NCBI GenBank assembly: GCA_903884535.1
Contig: CAISEZ010000063.1
Span: 1 to 62,892 of the forward strand
Direction: 5' to 3'
Source of the DNA: an uncultured Verrucomicrobia subdivision 3 bacterium
Lineage (GTDB): Bacteria > Verrucomicrobiota > Verrucomicrobiia > Limisphaerales > UBA11358
DNA: 62,892 nt
Below the pieces are notes generated by a model. That model did not search any database and was not told where the DNA came from. It saw only the letters and a program-made list of their open reading frames with translations. The translations under genes and the position numbers were made by a program. Shown here piece by piece: positions 43,798 through 51,893 of the stretch (positions are counted from its first letter, which is position 1; every line of letters begins with the position of its first letter).

Positions 43798-44258
43798 AAA
43801 CATTTCGATTTCCGCTCGAATCCATCCGGGTGTTGCGCCAGCAGCGTGAACGGATGGCGCAACAAAATTACGCCCGCGCGCTGACCAAATGCGATGCGGT
43901 GGCGCGCAACCTGCACGTCGCGGATGAAAAACTGGCGGAAGGCCGCGCGGCGGTGAATTACGAATTGGCCCAAGGCGCGGCGGCCAGCCACATCGTCGGG
44001 CTGCGGACATGGTGCGTGGTGCTGGAAGTCCGCTGCCACGAATGCGAGGCGGCGCTGGTGGAAGCGCGGCGCGAGGCGGGCCAGGCGTTTCAGGCGCTGA
44101 CGCTGGCGGCGCGCGAACGCGAGGCGCTGGACCGATTTCACGAAAAATCGCGCCGCGCGTGGGTGCATGAAACGCAAATTGCCGAACAAAAAATATTTGA
44201 TGAACTCGCGGTGCAGCGCCAGGCCGCACCCGCGCTGGAAGCGCAACGCCTGAATTGA
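43794..44258 (+). CDS. fliJ: Flagellar export protein FliJ
   Basis: Coiled-coil chaperone-like stalk of the FliI ring. 154 residues, almost entirely helical: FPLESIRVLRQQRERMAQQNYARALTKCD at the start matches FliJ (RVLRxxxExxAQQxxA), and ALEAQRLN ends the protein. Weakly conserved as usual for FliJ, so the position between fliI and a motE-like gene is the strongest support. Confidence 0.82.
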   Translation: MKTFRFPLESIRVLRQQRERMAQQNYARALTKCDAVARNLHVADEKLAEGRAAVNYELAQGAAASHIVGLRTWCVVLEVRCHECEAALVEARREAGQAFQALTLAAREREALDRFHEKSRRAWVHETQIAEQKIFDELAVQRQAAPALEAQRLN

Positions 44259-44259
44259 T

Positions 44260-44871
44260 ATGAACCGAATTCTCCAAGCCCCCGGCACGGTTGTCCTTTT
44301 GGGCGGCGTGATTTTTTTTCTGACCATGTTCGCGGTGTTCCGCTCGGTGAATCTGGGCACGCCGACCCTGCCGCCCAAGCTGCCGGTGGCGGCGGAGGAC
44401 AATCCGTCGTGGAAATATCGCAACCCGGAAATTGACCAGTGGCTTTCGCAGATCAAGGAAGAGCGCGAATCGCTCGCGCTGCGCTCGGAACAGCTCAAGG
44501 AATGGGAGGCGCGGCTGGCCGCGGAGAATCGCGACATCGCCACAATTACGCAAAATGTCTCCCAAGTGCAGGCGGATTTTGACAAACGTGTTCTGCTTTT
44601 CAAGGAACAGGAAAAGGACAACATCAAACGTCAGGTCAAGGTGGTGGCCGGCATGTCGCCGGACGGGGCCGCCGCGATGTTCAACGAGATGAGCGATGAC
44701 GAAGTGACCAAGCTGCTGTATTCGATGAAGCCGGATGTTTCTGCGCCGATTCTGGATGCGATGAGCCGGCAAGGCGACGCGCACGCCGCCCGCGCCGCGA
44801 TTTTGGCGAACCGGCTGAAGGATGTGTTGAACGTGCCCGCGACCAACACCCTCGCCAATGCAAGCCGTTGA
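44260..44871 (+). CDS. MotE/YlxF-type flagellar protein
   Basis: Membrane-anchored coiled-coil protein with an MgtE-N-like C-terminal domain. 203 residues: one transmembrane helix GTVVLLGGVIFFLTMFAVF, a long coiled coil with EERESLALRSEQLKEWEARL, and MSPDGAAAMFNEMSDDEVTKLLYSMKPDVSAPILDAM, the MgtE-N-type segment of MotE. Relatives support stator or motor assembly, and YlxF occupies the same position (between FliJ and FliK) in Bacillus-type clusters. Overlaps fliK by 14 bp. Confidence 0.75.
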   Translation: MNRILQAPGTVVLLGGVIFFLTMFAVFRSVNLGTPTLPPKLPVAAEDNPSWKYRNPEIDQWLSQIKEERESLALRSEQLKEWEARLAAENRDIATITQNVSQVQADFDKRVLLFKEQEKDNIKRQVKVVAGMSPDGAAAMFNEMSDDEVTKLLYSMKPDVSAPILDAMSRQGDAHAARAAILANRLKDVLNVPATNTLANASR

Positions 44872-46333
44872 TCGCTTTCCCGCCGCGCCCGCCGCTGGCA
44901 ACGAACCGGCGGCCGCGTCGCTCGAAAAAAATCACGGCCAGCCGCTGCCGGATGAATTCGGCCGGGTGATGCAGCAGGCGCTGGCAGCCAAACCAAAACA
45001 TTCTCCGCGCTTGGCACCGCCGCGCCCGGAAACGGCAAAGGCGCCGCCGGCCAAAACAATCGCTGACACGGATAATATTCGGTTGATTTCTTCTGAGCAG
45101 AAAATTACCGGCAAAGATTCCACGACGAAACCAGTCGCACAAACGGAAAAAATCCCGGCGACTGTTTCGGCCGATCAATCCGCCGCTCCAGCGGAAGTAA
45201 ACGTTTTGCCATTGCTGGATTTACCGGCCACGCCGACGGTGTTGGTGGCGGGGCAATGGATTCCGGACAGTTCGTCAGTGCCGCTTTCAACTTCGACAAA
45301 AAATATTTTCACCGCTCCAGCCGACACCTCGGCGGTGCTGACAATTGACGGCAAAGGTGCTGTTGCCCTGGCGACGGAAAAATCAAACCCACTCGCGCCA
45401 GAAACTTCACCTGCCAAGACGACCCCGGGTTCGCCTTCGCAAAAACCGGAGCAAGTTAATAATACCGCGGCGGCGGACGCGGCGGCATTAGTAAAAAACG
45501 TCGCAGTGGCGGCGGATAAAAATTCCCCGGCGGCAGAGATACCGAAGCCGGCGGTGAATCAGGAACCGGTAGTGACTGAGGAACTGGCGAAAAACGCGTC
45601 CGCCCTGGCACCCGCAGCGGCAAACGATGGCACAGGAGTTGCGACAGTAGATTTGCCGATGAAAAAAAGCGCCAATACGAACAAAGTTGCCGGGCTGGCT
45701 GGAAAAGTTTTGCCGGGTGACGCTTCATTGCCGGCGGCGGCGAAGGTTTTGCCGACTTCGATTTCGGTGGCGGTGCGCACGACGGATGGCGGTTCAGCGG
45801 ATTCAAATTTCAATCAGCCGATGCCCGCCGCGGTGGCGACGGTGGATTTTTCAACCGCACCGGCGACGGTGGCGGTGCCGGCATTCATGGAGGCGCGGCT
45901 GCGCAATCTGGAACGGACGCACGACATGGTGGCGCTGCACGCGGTGCGGTTGGTGGAAAGCCAGACGGATACGTTGTCGGTGGTGATCAAGCCGGGCGCG
46001 GGCACGGAGCTGTCGCTGCAATTGCGGCAGCGCGACGGGGGCGTCGAGGCGCACGCGGTGTTGCAGCGCGGCGATTTTCAATTGATGAATCAGCACTGGC
46101 CGGAGTTGCAGCAGCGGCTCGAACAACGCGGCATCAAGCTCGCGCCGTTGGGCAGCGAGACAAATTTTACGGCGGACAACGGGAGCAGTTTCAAACAACA
46201 GCAGCAGGCTTCGCAGGAAGCGGAGGCGCAAAAGGCGTCGGCGTTCGCGGAGTTTGCACTGGCGGGAAGCCGGGCGCTTGGGGCGACGGCGCGGCTGGCG
46301 GTCGGTGTCAGCGGCTGGGAATCGTGGGCTTAA
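44858..46333 (+). CDS. fliK: Flagellar hook-length control protein FliK
   Basis: Secreted ruler that sets hook length and switches export specificity. 491 residues; the first about 350 are Ala/Pro/Lys/Thr-rich and disordered-like, while residues about 355-430 (HAVRLVESQTDTLSVVIKPG, GTELSLQLRQRDGGVEAHAV and QHWPELQQRLEQRGIKLAPL) form the conserved hook-length-control C-terminal domain. The Gln/Ala-rich tail ends at 46333. Identified by this domain plus position between the motE-like gene and flgD. Confidence 0.85.
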   Translation: MQAVDRFPAAPAAGNEPAAASLEKNHGQPLPDEFGRVMQQALAAKPKHSPRLAPPRPETAKAPPAKTIADTDNIRLISSEQKITGKDSTTKPVAQTEKIPATVSADQSAAPAEVNVLPLLDLPATPTVLVAGQWIPDSSSVPLSTSTKNIFTAPADTSAVLTIDGKGAVALATEKSNPLAPETSPAKTTPGSPSQKPEQVNNTAAADAAALVKNVAVAADKNSPAAEIPKPAVNQEPVVTEELAKNASALAPAAANDGTGVATVDLPMKKSANTNKVAGLAGKVLPGDASLPAAAKVLPTSISVAVRTTDGGSADSNFNQPMPAAVATVDFSTAPATVAVPAFMEARLRNLERTHDMVALHAVRLVESQTDTLSVVIKPGAGTELSLQLRQRDGGVEAHAVLQRGDFQLMNQHWPELQQRLEQRGIKLAPLGSETNFTADNGSSFKQQQQASQEAEAQKASAFAEFALAGSRALGATARLAVGVSGWESWA

Positions 46334-46351
46334 CCAAATAAAAATTATTTT

Positions 46352-46846
46352 ATGAGTGGAATTTCTTTAATCACCAAAACGCAAGCGGCGAATCCCGCCG
46401 CCGCCACCGGCACGACCAGTCAGACGGCGAGTTCGGGGCAGACGCTGACGCAAAATGATTTTCTAAAATTGCTGGTGGCGCAGATGCAATATCAGGATCC
46501 GATGAATCCGCAGTCGGACACGCAGATGGCGGCGCAGATGGCGCAGTTTACTTCGTTGCAGCAGACCACCCAGATGTCGTCGTCGCTCTCGATGCTCCAG
46601 GCCAACAATCTCGTGGGCTCCACGGTCACCGTGCAGACTGATCCTAACAACCCTTCCTCGTTGACGACAGGCGTGGTCACGGGCGTGACGATGACGAGCG
46701 GTTCTCCGCAAATCCAGGTGACTGACCCGAAGACACTCCAGAAAACGTCTTACAATCTCAGCCAGGTGGTTTCGATGACGCCAACGACATTGCCAGCATC
46801 AACATCAACCACCACGCCGGCCGCAAATTCATCAACCGGGAATTAA
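46352..46846 (+). CDS. flgD: Flagellar hook capping protein FlgD
   Basis: Caps the growing hook. 164 residues with the conserved start LTQNDFLKLLVAQMQYQDPM and the FTSLQQTTQMSSSLSMLQANNLVGSTV segment; the later beta-type domain is short, ending in a Thr/Pro/Ser tail. This is smaller than FlgD proteins of 220 or more residues, lacking most of the C-terminal tudor/Fn3 domain. Confidence 0.92.
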   Translation: MSGISLITKTQAANPAAATGTTSQTASSGQTLTQNDFLKLLVAQMQYQDPMNPQSDTQMAAQMAQFTSLQQTTQMSSSLSMLQANNLVGSTVTVQTDPNNPSSLTTGVVTGVTMTSGSPQIQVTDPKTLQKTSYNLSQVVSMTPTTLPASTSTTTPAANSSTGN

Positions 46847-46873
46847 CCACAAAAACCCTCAACCAAAAAAAAT

Positions 46874-47701
46874 ATGCTAGGATCACTCGATTCCGCCATC
46901 AGCGCCTTGGACCAGTTCCAGCAAGGTCTCAACGTCACCGCCAATAATATCGCCAACGTCAACACTGTCGGTTTCAAGGCCGCCACCGTGAATTTTGCGG
47001 ACACGTTCAGTCAGGTCCTCGGCAACACGGTTTCCGCCGGACCGTTGCAGGTGGGCACGGGCGTCACGACGTCGTCCATTTCGAGTGATTTTTCGACCGG
47101 GGCCATCACGGCCGCGAATTCACCAAATGATTTGGCGATCAACGGCCCCGGATTTTTCACCGTGAAAGATCCCACGACTGGTGCCACCTATGCCACGCAG
47201 GATGGCACGTTCAAAGTGGACCAAAACGGCTATTTGGTTACCTCAAACGGCATGCAGGTGCAGGGTTACAGCGATGCTGGCTTGACGACGCTGGGGCCCA
47301 TCAAAATTGACAACGCCGGCGCGCCTGGTGGTGACACTTCCGCCGTGTCGGGCTACACAATTGGTTCGCACGGTGAAGTGAATGTGGAGTTGGCCGACGG
47401 CACCACCTCGTTCACCCGCGGCCAGATTCTGCTGCAAAATTATTCCAGCCCGCAAAATCTGATCAATGTCGGCAACAATCAATACGCTAATCTTGCCGCC
47501 GCCAACCCGCTCGCGGCACCGGTGGCGCCCGGCACCAGCAATTTGGGTTCGATTTCGAGCGGCCAACTCGAAGGATCCAACGTGGATCTCGCCGGCCAGC
47601 TCGCCTCGCTCATCGTGACGCAGCGCGGTTACGAAGCGAATGCCAAGGTGATCAGCACCACGGACCAAATTCTGCAGGACACGAATAATCTCAAACAATA
47701 A
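46874..47701 (+). CDS. flgE: Flagellar hook-basal body protein, short FlgE-like
   Basis: Hook or rod-type axial protein of 275 residues. The N-terminal motif LNVTANNIANVNTVGFKAA and the C-terminal QLASLIVTQRGYEANAKVI, TTDQILQDTNNLKQ are typical of FlgE/F/G. The central part has AINGPGFFTVKDP and GTFKVDQNGYLVT. Position after flgD fits the hook gene flgE, but length fits FlgG or FlgF (about 260) better than most FlgE (about 400). It could be a minimal hook protein or a rod protein. Confidence 0.8.
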   Translation: MLGSLDSAISALDQFQQGLNVTANNIANVNTVGFKAATVNFADTFSQVLGNTVSAGPLQVGTGVTTSSISSDFSTGAITAANSPNDLAINGPGFFTVKDPTTGATYATQDGTFKVDQNGYLVTSNGMQVQGYSDAGLTTLGPIKIDNAGAPGGDTSAVSGYTIGSHGEVNVELADGTTSFTRGQILLQNYSSPQNLINVGNNQYANLAAANPLAAPVAPGTSNLGSISSGQLEGSNVDLAGQLASLIVTQRGYEANAKVISTTDQILQDTNNLKQ

Positions 47702-47707
47702 TTTCCT

Positions 47708-48244
47708 ATGGCCGAAGAACGCAATTCACCCGAAGGCGGCAAAGAAACCGCCGCCGTGGCCCCCGCGTCGGGCGGTTTCGCCGCCTGGCTGCCGCTCATT
47801 CTCACTATCGCGCTCATGCCGGCGATTGCGTTCGGGATGACAAAATTTGTGCTCGTGCCACAGCTCCAAAAAAGCCTCGGCATCAAGGACACGGCTGACA
47901 GCGGTTCGGGGACCAAGGGCAAAGCCGGAGCGGAAGGGAAAAAAACTTCAGTGCAGTTGAGTAAGTTGCTCGTCAACATCGCTGGCACGATGGGTTCGCG
48001 GTATCTGCTCGTCAGCGTCACGGTCGTCGGCAATGGCGGCGAGGCGTTCAAGGCGAAGATGACGGAAAATGACGCGCAGCTCCGCGACATGGCGATGGGC
48101 GTGCTGTCCGTCAAAACGCTTGCGGACCTGGAAAAACCCGGCTCCCGCAATTTGATCCGCACGGAACTGATCAACGGCATGAACAACGTGCTCGGTGAAA
48201 ATTCCGTCGCGGAAATCTACATCACGGAATTCGGCATCCAATAA
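47708..48244 (+). CDS. fliL: Flagellar basal-body-associated protein FliL
   Basis: Single-pass inner-membrane protein linked to the stator. 178 residues: N-terminal tail, transmembrane helix WLPLILTIALMPAIAFGMTKFVLV, then a Gly/Lys-rich linker and a periplasmic domain with LLVNIAGTMGSRYLLVSVTVVGNG and RTELINGMNNVLG...VAEIYITEFGIQ, as in FliL. Begins six bases after the flgE-like gene. Confidence 0.88.
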   Translation: MAEERNSPEGGKETAAVAPASGGFAAWLPLILTIALMPAIAFGMTKFVLVPQLQKSLGIKDTADSGSGTKGKAGAEGKKTSVQLSKLLVNIAGTMGSRYLLVSVTVVGNGGEAFKAKMTENDAQLRDMAMGVLSVKTLADLEKPGSRNLIRTELINGMNNVLGENSVAEIYITEFGIQ

Positions 48245-48250
48245 GCCGCC

Positions 48251-49198
48251 ATGGAAACTCCCGAAAAAACTGCGGATGAAGTGTTGATCCTCACCCAGCG
48301 CGGCGTGCGGGAGATGCGTCCCGCCGCCGCCATCCGCAGCCACGATTTTCGGCAGTCCGGTTTTCTTGCCGCCAGCGAATTGCGCCGCATCCGCCAGCGG
48401 CACGATCAGTTTGTCCGTTCGCTCGCCGCGCGTCTCGCGATTTTTCTCCGGCTTGAATGCAGTCTCCAGCTCGACAAAGTGCAGATCGTCGGCTACCAGA
48501 AAATCATCGAGGGCATGGCCAATCCGACGCACATCACGCTCTTCAAAACCGAGCCGCTCAAAGGCGTCGGCCTGCTCGTCATTCCGCCGAAGCTCGCGCT
48601 CACGCTGGTGGACCGGCTGCTCGGCGGCACTGGCGAAATGCCCGCCGAGACGCGCGATTTGAGCGACATCGAAGTGGCGCTCACCGACCAGGTCGCCACG
48701 CTCGTGCTCGCCGAATGGTGCAATCACTGGCCGGAATTGCGCGACCTGCATCCCACACTTGTCGGCCACGAAAACAACAGCCCGTTTCTGCAAACCTCGC
48801 CGCCGGACACCGCGATGCTCACGCTTTCGATTCAAACCACGATTGTCGAGCAGACGGAAACGTTTCAAATTATTTTTCCTTACACCACCGTTGAACCCTT
48901 GATGCGGTTGATCAACCCGGCGATCCCCGGCGGCGAAAGCACACCGGCGCGTTCCACCAAACCGCGCTGGAACGGCAGCCTCGATGAAGTCAAAGTGCCG
49001 GTCACCGTCGAATGGCAGGGCTTGAAAATGTCCGCCGGCGACATCACTCGGTTGATGCCCGGCGATTTGCTGGGCATTGATCCCGCCTGCGCCGCGCAAG
49101 TGCTGGTGCGCTTCGGCAAGGTTCCCAAATTTTTAGGCCGGCCCGGCACGTCCGATGCCAAATGGGCCGTCCAGTTAACCAGCTCCATCAATTCATGA
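48251..49198 (+). CDS. fliM: Flagellar motor switch protein FliM
   Basis: C-ring subunit that binds CheY-phosphate and FliG. 315 residues. The middle CheC-like domain has FLAASELRRIRQRHDQF, MANPTHITLFKTEPLKGVGLLVIPPKLALTLVDRLLGGTG and LADLSDIEV-type helix (DLSDIEVALTDQVATLVLAEWCN); the C-terminal SpoA domain is VPVTVEWQGLKMSAGDITRLMPGDLLGID. No canonical N-terminal CheY-binding peptide (LSQxEID) is obvious at the very start. Overlaps fliN by four bases. Confidence 0.9.
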   Translation: METPEKTADEVLILTQRGVREMRPAAAIRSHDFRQSGFLAASELRRIRQRHDQFVRSLAARLAIFLRLECSLQLDKVQIVGYQKIIEGMANPTHITLFKTEPLKGVGLLVIPPKLALTLVDRLLGGTGEMPAETRDLSDIEVALTDQVATLVLAEWCNHWPELRDLHPTLVGHENNSPFLQTSPPDTAMLTLSIQTTIVEQTETFQIIFPYTTVEPLMRLINPAIPGGESTPARSTKPRWNGSLDEVKVPVTVEWQGLKMSAGDITRLMPGDLLGIDPACAAQVLVRFGKVPKFLGRPGTSDAKWAVQLTSSINS

Positions 49199-49461
49199 AT
49201 CCCATTGAAAATCCCAGCAACTTGAGCCTCGTCCTCGACGTGCCCGTCAGCCTGACCATTGAATTGGGCGGCTGCCAACTCCCGATGCGCGAAGTGCTGC
49301 AGTTCACCATCGGCTCCGTTGTCCAGCTCGACAAGGCCGCCGATGCGCCCGTCGAACTCAACGTCAACGGCAAGCTCATCGCGCGCGGCGAAGTCGTCGT
49401 CATCGAAGACCGCTACGGCGTGAAGATCACCGAAGTGCTGGGCCAAACCGTCACCGCATGA
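49195..49461 (+). CDS. fliN: Flagellar motor switch protein FliN
   Basis: C-ring component with a single SpoA domain. 88 residues from the ATG at 49195, which overlaps fliM by four bases. The body is LSLVLDVPVSLTIELGGCQLPMREVLQFTIGSVVQLDKAADAPVELNVNGKLIARGEVVVIEDRYGVKITEVL, a textbook FliN core. No FliY-type CheC extension. Shares four bases with the downstream fliO-like gene. Confidence 0.95.
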   Translation: MNPIENPSNLSLVLDVPVSLTIELGGCQLPMREVLQFTIGSVVQLDKAADAPVELNVNGKLIARGEVVVIEDRYGVKITEVLGQTVTA

Positions 49462-49988
49462 AGGCGGGGAGCGATCAATTTAATTCCGCACCTGCGTCCG
49501 CCCCCCTCGTTTTTTATTTTTGTTTTCGAGGCTGGCGCCGCGGGTTGCGGATTTTTAATTTTCTCCTGGTGGCGCTGTTTTTGTTCAGCGCGAAAACTGT
49601 TTTTGCGCAAAGCACCAATGCGCCCGCCGCCGCGCCCTTGATGCCGGATGCCGGCGTCTCGCTGCTGCGCGTCACCGGCTCGCTGGCGATTGTCCTCGGC
49701 ATTTTTCTCGGCGGCGTCTGGCTCTACAAAAACTGGCAGCGCCTGGCGCTGCAACGGGGGCATGCGCCAAAACTGAACATCCTCGAAACGCGGCCGCTCG
49801 GCGCGCGGCAATCCATTTTCGTCGTCGGTTACGAACAGCAACGGTTTCTTGTCGCGACTTCGCCCGCCGGCGTAAATCTGGTCAGTCATCTGCCCGATGC
49901 CGCGGCCGCCGCCGAAGAACCCGCCGAAAAACCTGCCGGCCCAATGCCGTTCGCGCAGGCGTTGGCCCAGGTGCTCAAAGGCAAATGA
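49458..49988 (+). CDS. fliO: FliO-like flagellar biosynthetic protein
   Basis: Accessory membrane protein for FliP assembly. 176 residues: signal-like N-terminus, then after the Pro/Ala linker a transmembrane helix LLRVTGSLAIVLGIFLGGVWLYKNW and a cytoplasmic part with KLNILETRPLGARQSIFVVGYEQQRFLVAT, the FliO/FliZ signature. Its position between fliN and fliP supports the call. C-terminal end is Ala/Pro-rich. Sequence conservation in FliO is low. Confidence 0.82.
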   Translation: MKAGSDQFNSAPASAPLVFYFCFRGWRRGLRIFNFLLVALFLFSAKTVFAQSTNAPAAAPLMPDAGVSLLRVTGSLAIVLGIFLGGVWLYKNWQRLALQRGHAPKLNILETRPLGARQSIFVVGYEQQRFLVATSPAGVNLVSHLPDAAAAAEEPAEKPAGPMPFAQALAQVLKGK

Positions 49989-50743
49989 AATTGCGCGCGT
50001 TCATTATTTTGTTCCTGCTCCTGGTGCTCGGAAATTTATCCGCCAGCGCGCAGACGAATGCCGGCACCAGCTTCGGCCCGCTCAACATTTCGCTCGGCCC
50101 GAACAACGGCGCGCCCGACATAGATTCCGGCATCAAGATTTTGTTCATGATGACGTTGCTGTCGCTGGCACCGTCTATTTTGCTGCTGATGACCTGTTTC
50201 ACCCGCATCGCCATCGTGCTGGCGTTTGTTCGATCCGCGCTGCAATTGCAAGGCTCGCCTGGCAACCAGATCATCATCGGCTTGTCGCTGTTCATCACCT
50301 ATTTCGTGATGGCGCCGGTCTGGGAAAAAATTAACACCAACGCGCTCGTGCCGTATCAGGAGAAGAAAATTTCGAGCCAGGAGGCGCTCGACCGCGCCAG
50401 CAGTTACATGCGCGCCTTCATGCTCAAGCAGACGCGGCCAAAAGACGTGGAGCTGTTCGTCTCGATGGCGAAACTGCCGCCGACCCGCGTGGAAGACTTG
50501 CCGCTGCGTGTCGTCACGCCGTCGTTCATCATCAGCGAACTGCGCACCGCGTTCCAGATGGGCTTTCTGATTTATGTGCCGTTCATCCTGATTGATATCG
50601 TCGTGGCCACTGTGCTAATGAGCATGGGCATGATGATGATGCCGCCGAGCACGCTGTCGCTGCCGCTGAAACTGCTACTCTTCGTGCTGGTGGACGGCTG
50701 GTCATTGGTGGTGCAATCGCTGGTGCGCAGTTTTGGGATGTGA
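49985..50743 (+). CDS. fliP: Flagellar export gate protein FliP
   Basis: Core of the export gate, five copies with FliQ and FliR. 252 residues; N-terminal signal peptide (MKLRAFIILFLLLVLGNLSA), then LMTLLSLAPSILLLMTCFTRIAIVLAFVRSAL-like segment, LFITYFVMAPVWEKIN, and PSFIISELRTAFQMGFLIYVPFILIDIVVATVLMSMGMMMMPP. These are signature FliP motifs. Four-base overlap with fliO. Confidence 0.96.
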   Translation: MKLRAFIILFLLLVLGNLSASAQTNAGTSFGPLNISLGPNNGAPDIDSGIKILFMMTLLSLAPSILLLMTCFTRIAIVLAFVRSALQLQGSPGNQIIIGLSLFITYFVMAPVWEKINTNALVPYQEKKISSQEALDRASSYMRAFMLKQTRPKDVELFVSMAKLPPTRVEDLPLRVVTPSFIISELRTAFQMGFLIYVPFILIDIVVATVLMSMGMMMMPPSTLSLPLKLLLFVLVDGWSLVVQSLVRSFGM

Positions 50744-50746
50744 TTT

Positions 50747-51016
50747 ATGAATCCCGAATTCGCCATTGATCTGCTGAAGACAATGATTCTGGAGGCGCTG
50801 ACGATTGCCGCGCCGATTCTGATCACGGCCATGGTCATCGGTCTCGCCATCAGTTTGTTTCAAGCCGTCACCACGATTCACGAGCAGACGCTCGCGTTTG
50901 TGCCGAAGGCATTGGCGGTGGTCGGCATCATGCTGCTGCTGCTGCCGTGGATTGTCCGCACGCTCATGGAATTCACCACGGCGGTCATCATGAAAATGCC
51001 GGAGATGGTGCAATGA
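50747..51016 (+). CDS. fliQ: Flagellar export gate protein FliQ
   Basis: Two-helix export-gate subunit of 89 residues. Two membrane segments: ILEALTIAAPILITAMVIGLAISLFQAVT and FVPKALAVVGIMLLLLPWIVRTLMEFTT, matching FliQ (TTIHEQTLAFVPK loop between). Followed by a palindromic element before fliR. Confidence 0.95.
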   Translation: MNPEFAIDLLKTMILEALTIAAPILITAMVIGLAISLFQAVTTIHEQTLAFVPKALAVVGIMLLLLPWIVRTLMEFTTAVIMKMPEMVQ

Positions 51017-51026
51017 AAGAAATGAT

Positions 51027-51117
51027 GAAGGCAGAATGAAGAATGAAGAAACCAAAAAGGCGGCGACGAGTTGCGCCCTGGATTTTTTCTTCATTCTTCA
51101 TTCTTCATTCTGCCTTC
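51027..51117. repeat. Palindromic element between fliQ and fliR (GAATGAAGAA family)
   Basis: Arms 51027-51050 and 51094-51117 are perfect 24-bp inverted repeats (GAAGGCAGAATGAAGAATGA and so on), with a 43-bp spacer. Arm 2 is preceded by one extra TTCTTCA unit. It lies fully inside a tight flagellar operon. Confidence 0.95.
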
Positions 51118-51125
51118 GCTTTTAA

Positions 51126-51890
51126 ATGTCCTTCGATTTCTACAACTGGTTTTTGGTGTTTGTCCGCACCGGCGCGTTTCTACTAGTGCTGCCGTTTTTC
51201 TCGGCGGTGAATATTCCGGTGATGGTGCGCGTCGCGCTGGCGGCTCTGATGTCGCTACTGCTCGCGCCGCAACTGCCGCCGTTTCCGGTTGAAAGGCTGG
51301 ACCTGATTTCACTCGTGGGTTTGCTGGTGCGCGAGACGAGCATCGGCCTGCTGCTGGGCTTCATAGCGCGGATGATATTTTTTGCCACCGAACTGGCAGG
51401 AACCATCATCGCCACGGAATTGGGCCTGAACATGGGCACGCTGTTCGATCCGTCCTCACACCAGCCGGAGGCGGTGACGGGCGTGATCATGTATCTGCTC
51501 ACCACGGTGGTGATGCTCACGCTGAATTTGCATCACGGCATCCTGCTCGGTTTTGCGCGGACCTTTGAGGTGCTGCCATTGGGCGGCGGGCATCTTAACG
51601 CGTCGCTGTTCGAAGCGTTCATTGGCCGCACCTCGAGCATTTTTGTCATCGGCCTGCAAATCGCGGCGCCGGTCATGGCCGTGTCGTTTGTCATCACGGT
51701 TTTCTTCGCGGTGATGAGCCGCGCCGTGCCGCAGATGAACGTGTTCGGCGAAAGCTTCGGTTTCCGCATCGCCGGCGGCTTGATCGTTTTCGGCCTGACG
51801 TTGCAGCTCTCGGCGCAATACGTCGCGAATCATCTCGGTCGGCTGCCGCAAGAATTGATGTCGTTCGGGCATCTGATCGGAGGGATTTGA
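51126..51890 (+). CDS. fliR: Flagellar export gate protein FliR
   Basis: Export-gate subunit that caps the FliP/FliQ helical pore. 254 residues with several membrane segments: FLLVLPFFSAVNIPVMVRVALAALMSLLLAP, LLLGFIARMIFFATELAGTIIATELGL, VSFVITVFFAVMSRAVPQMNVFGESFGFRIAGGLI. The last segment carries the typical PQMNVF. Starts eight bases after a palindromic repeat. Confidence 0.95.
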   Translation: MSFDFYNWFLVFVRTGAFLLVLPFFSAVNIPVMVRVALAALMSLLLAPQLPPFPVERLDLISLVGLLVRETSIGLLLGFIARMIFFATELAGTIIATELGLNMGTLFDPSSHQPEAVTGVIMYLLTTVVMLTLNLHHGILLGFARTFEVLPLGGGHLNASLFEAFIGRTSSIFVIGLQIAAPVMAVSFVITVFFAVMSRAVPQMNVFGESFGFRIAGGLIVFGLTLQLSAQYVANHLGRLPQELMSFGHLIGGI

Positions 51891-51893
51891 ACC

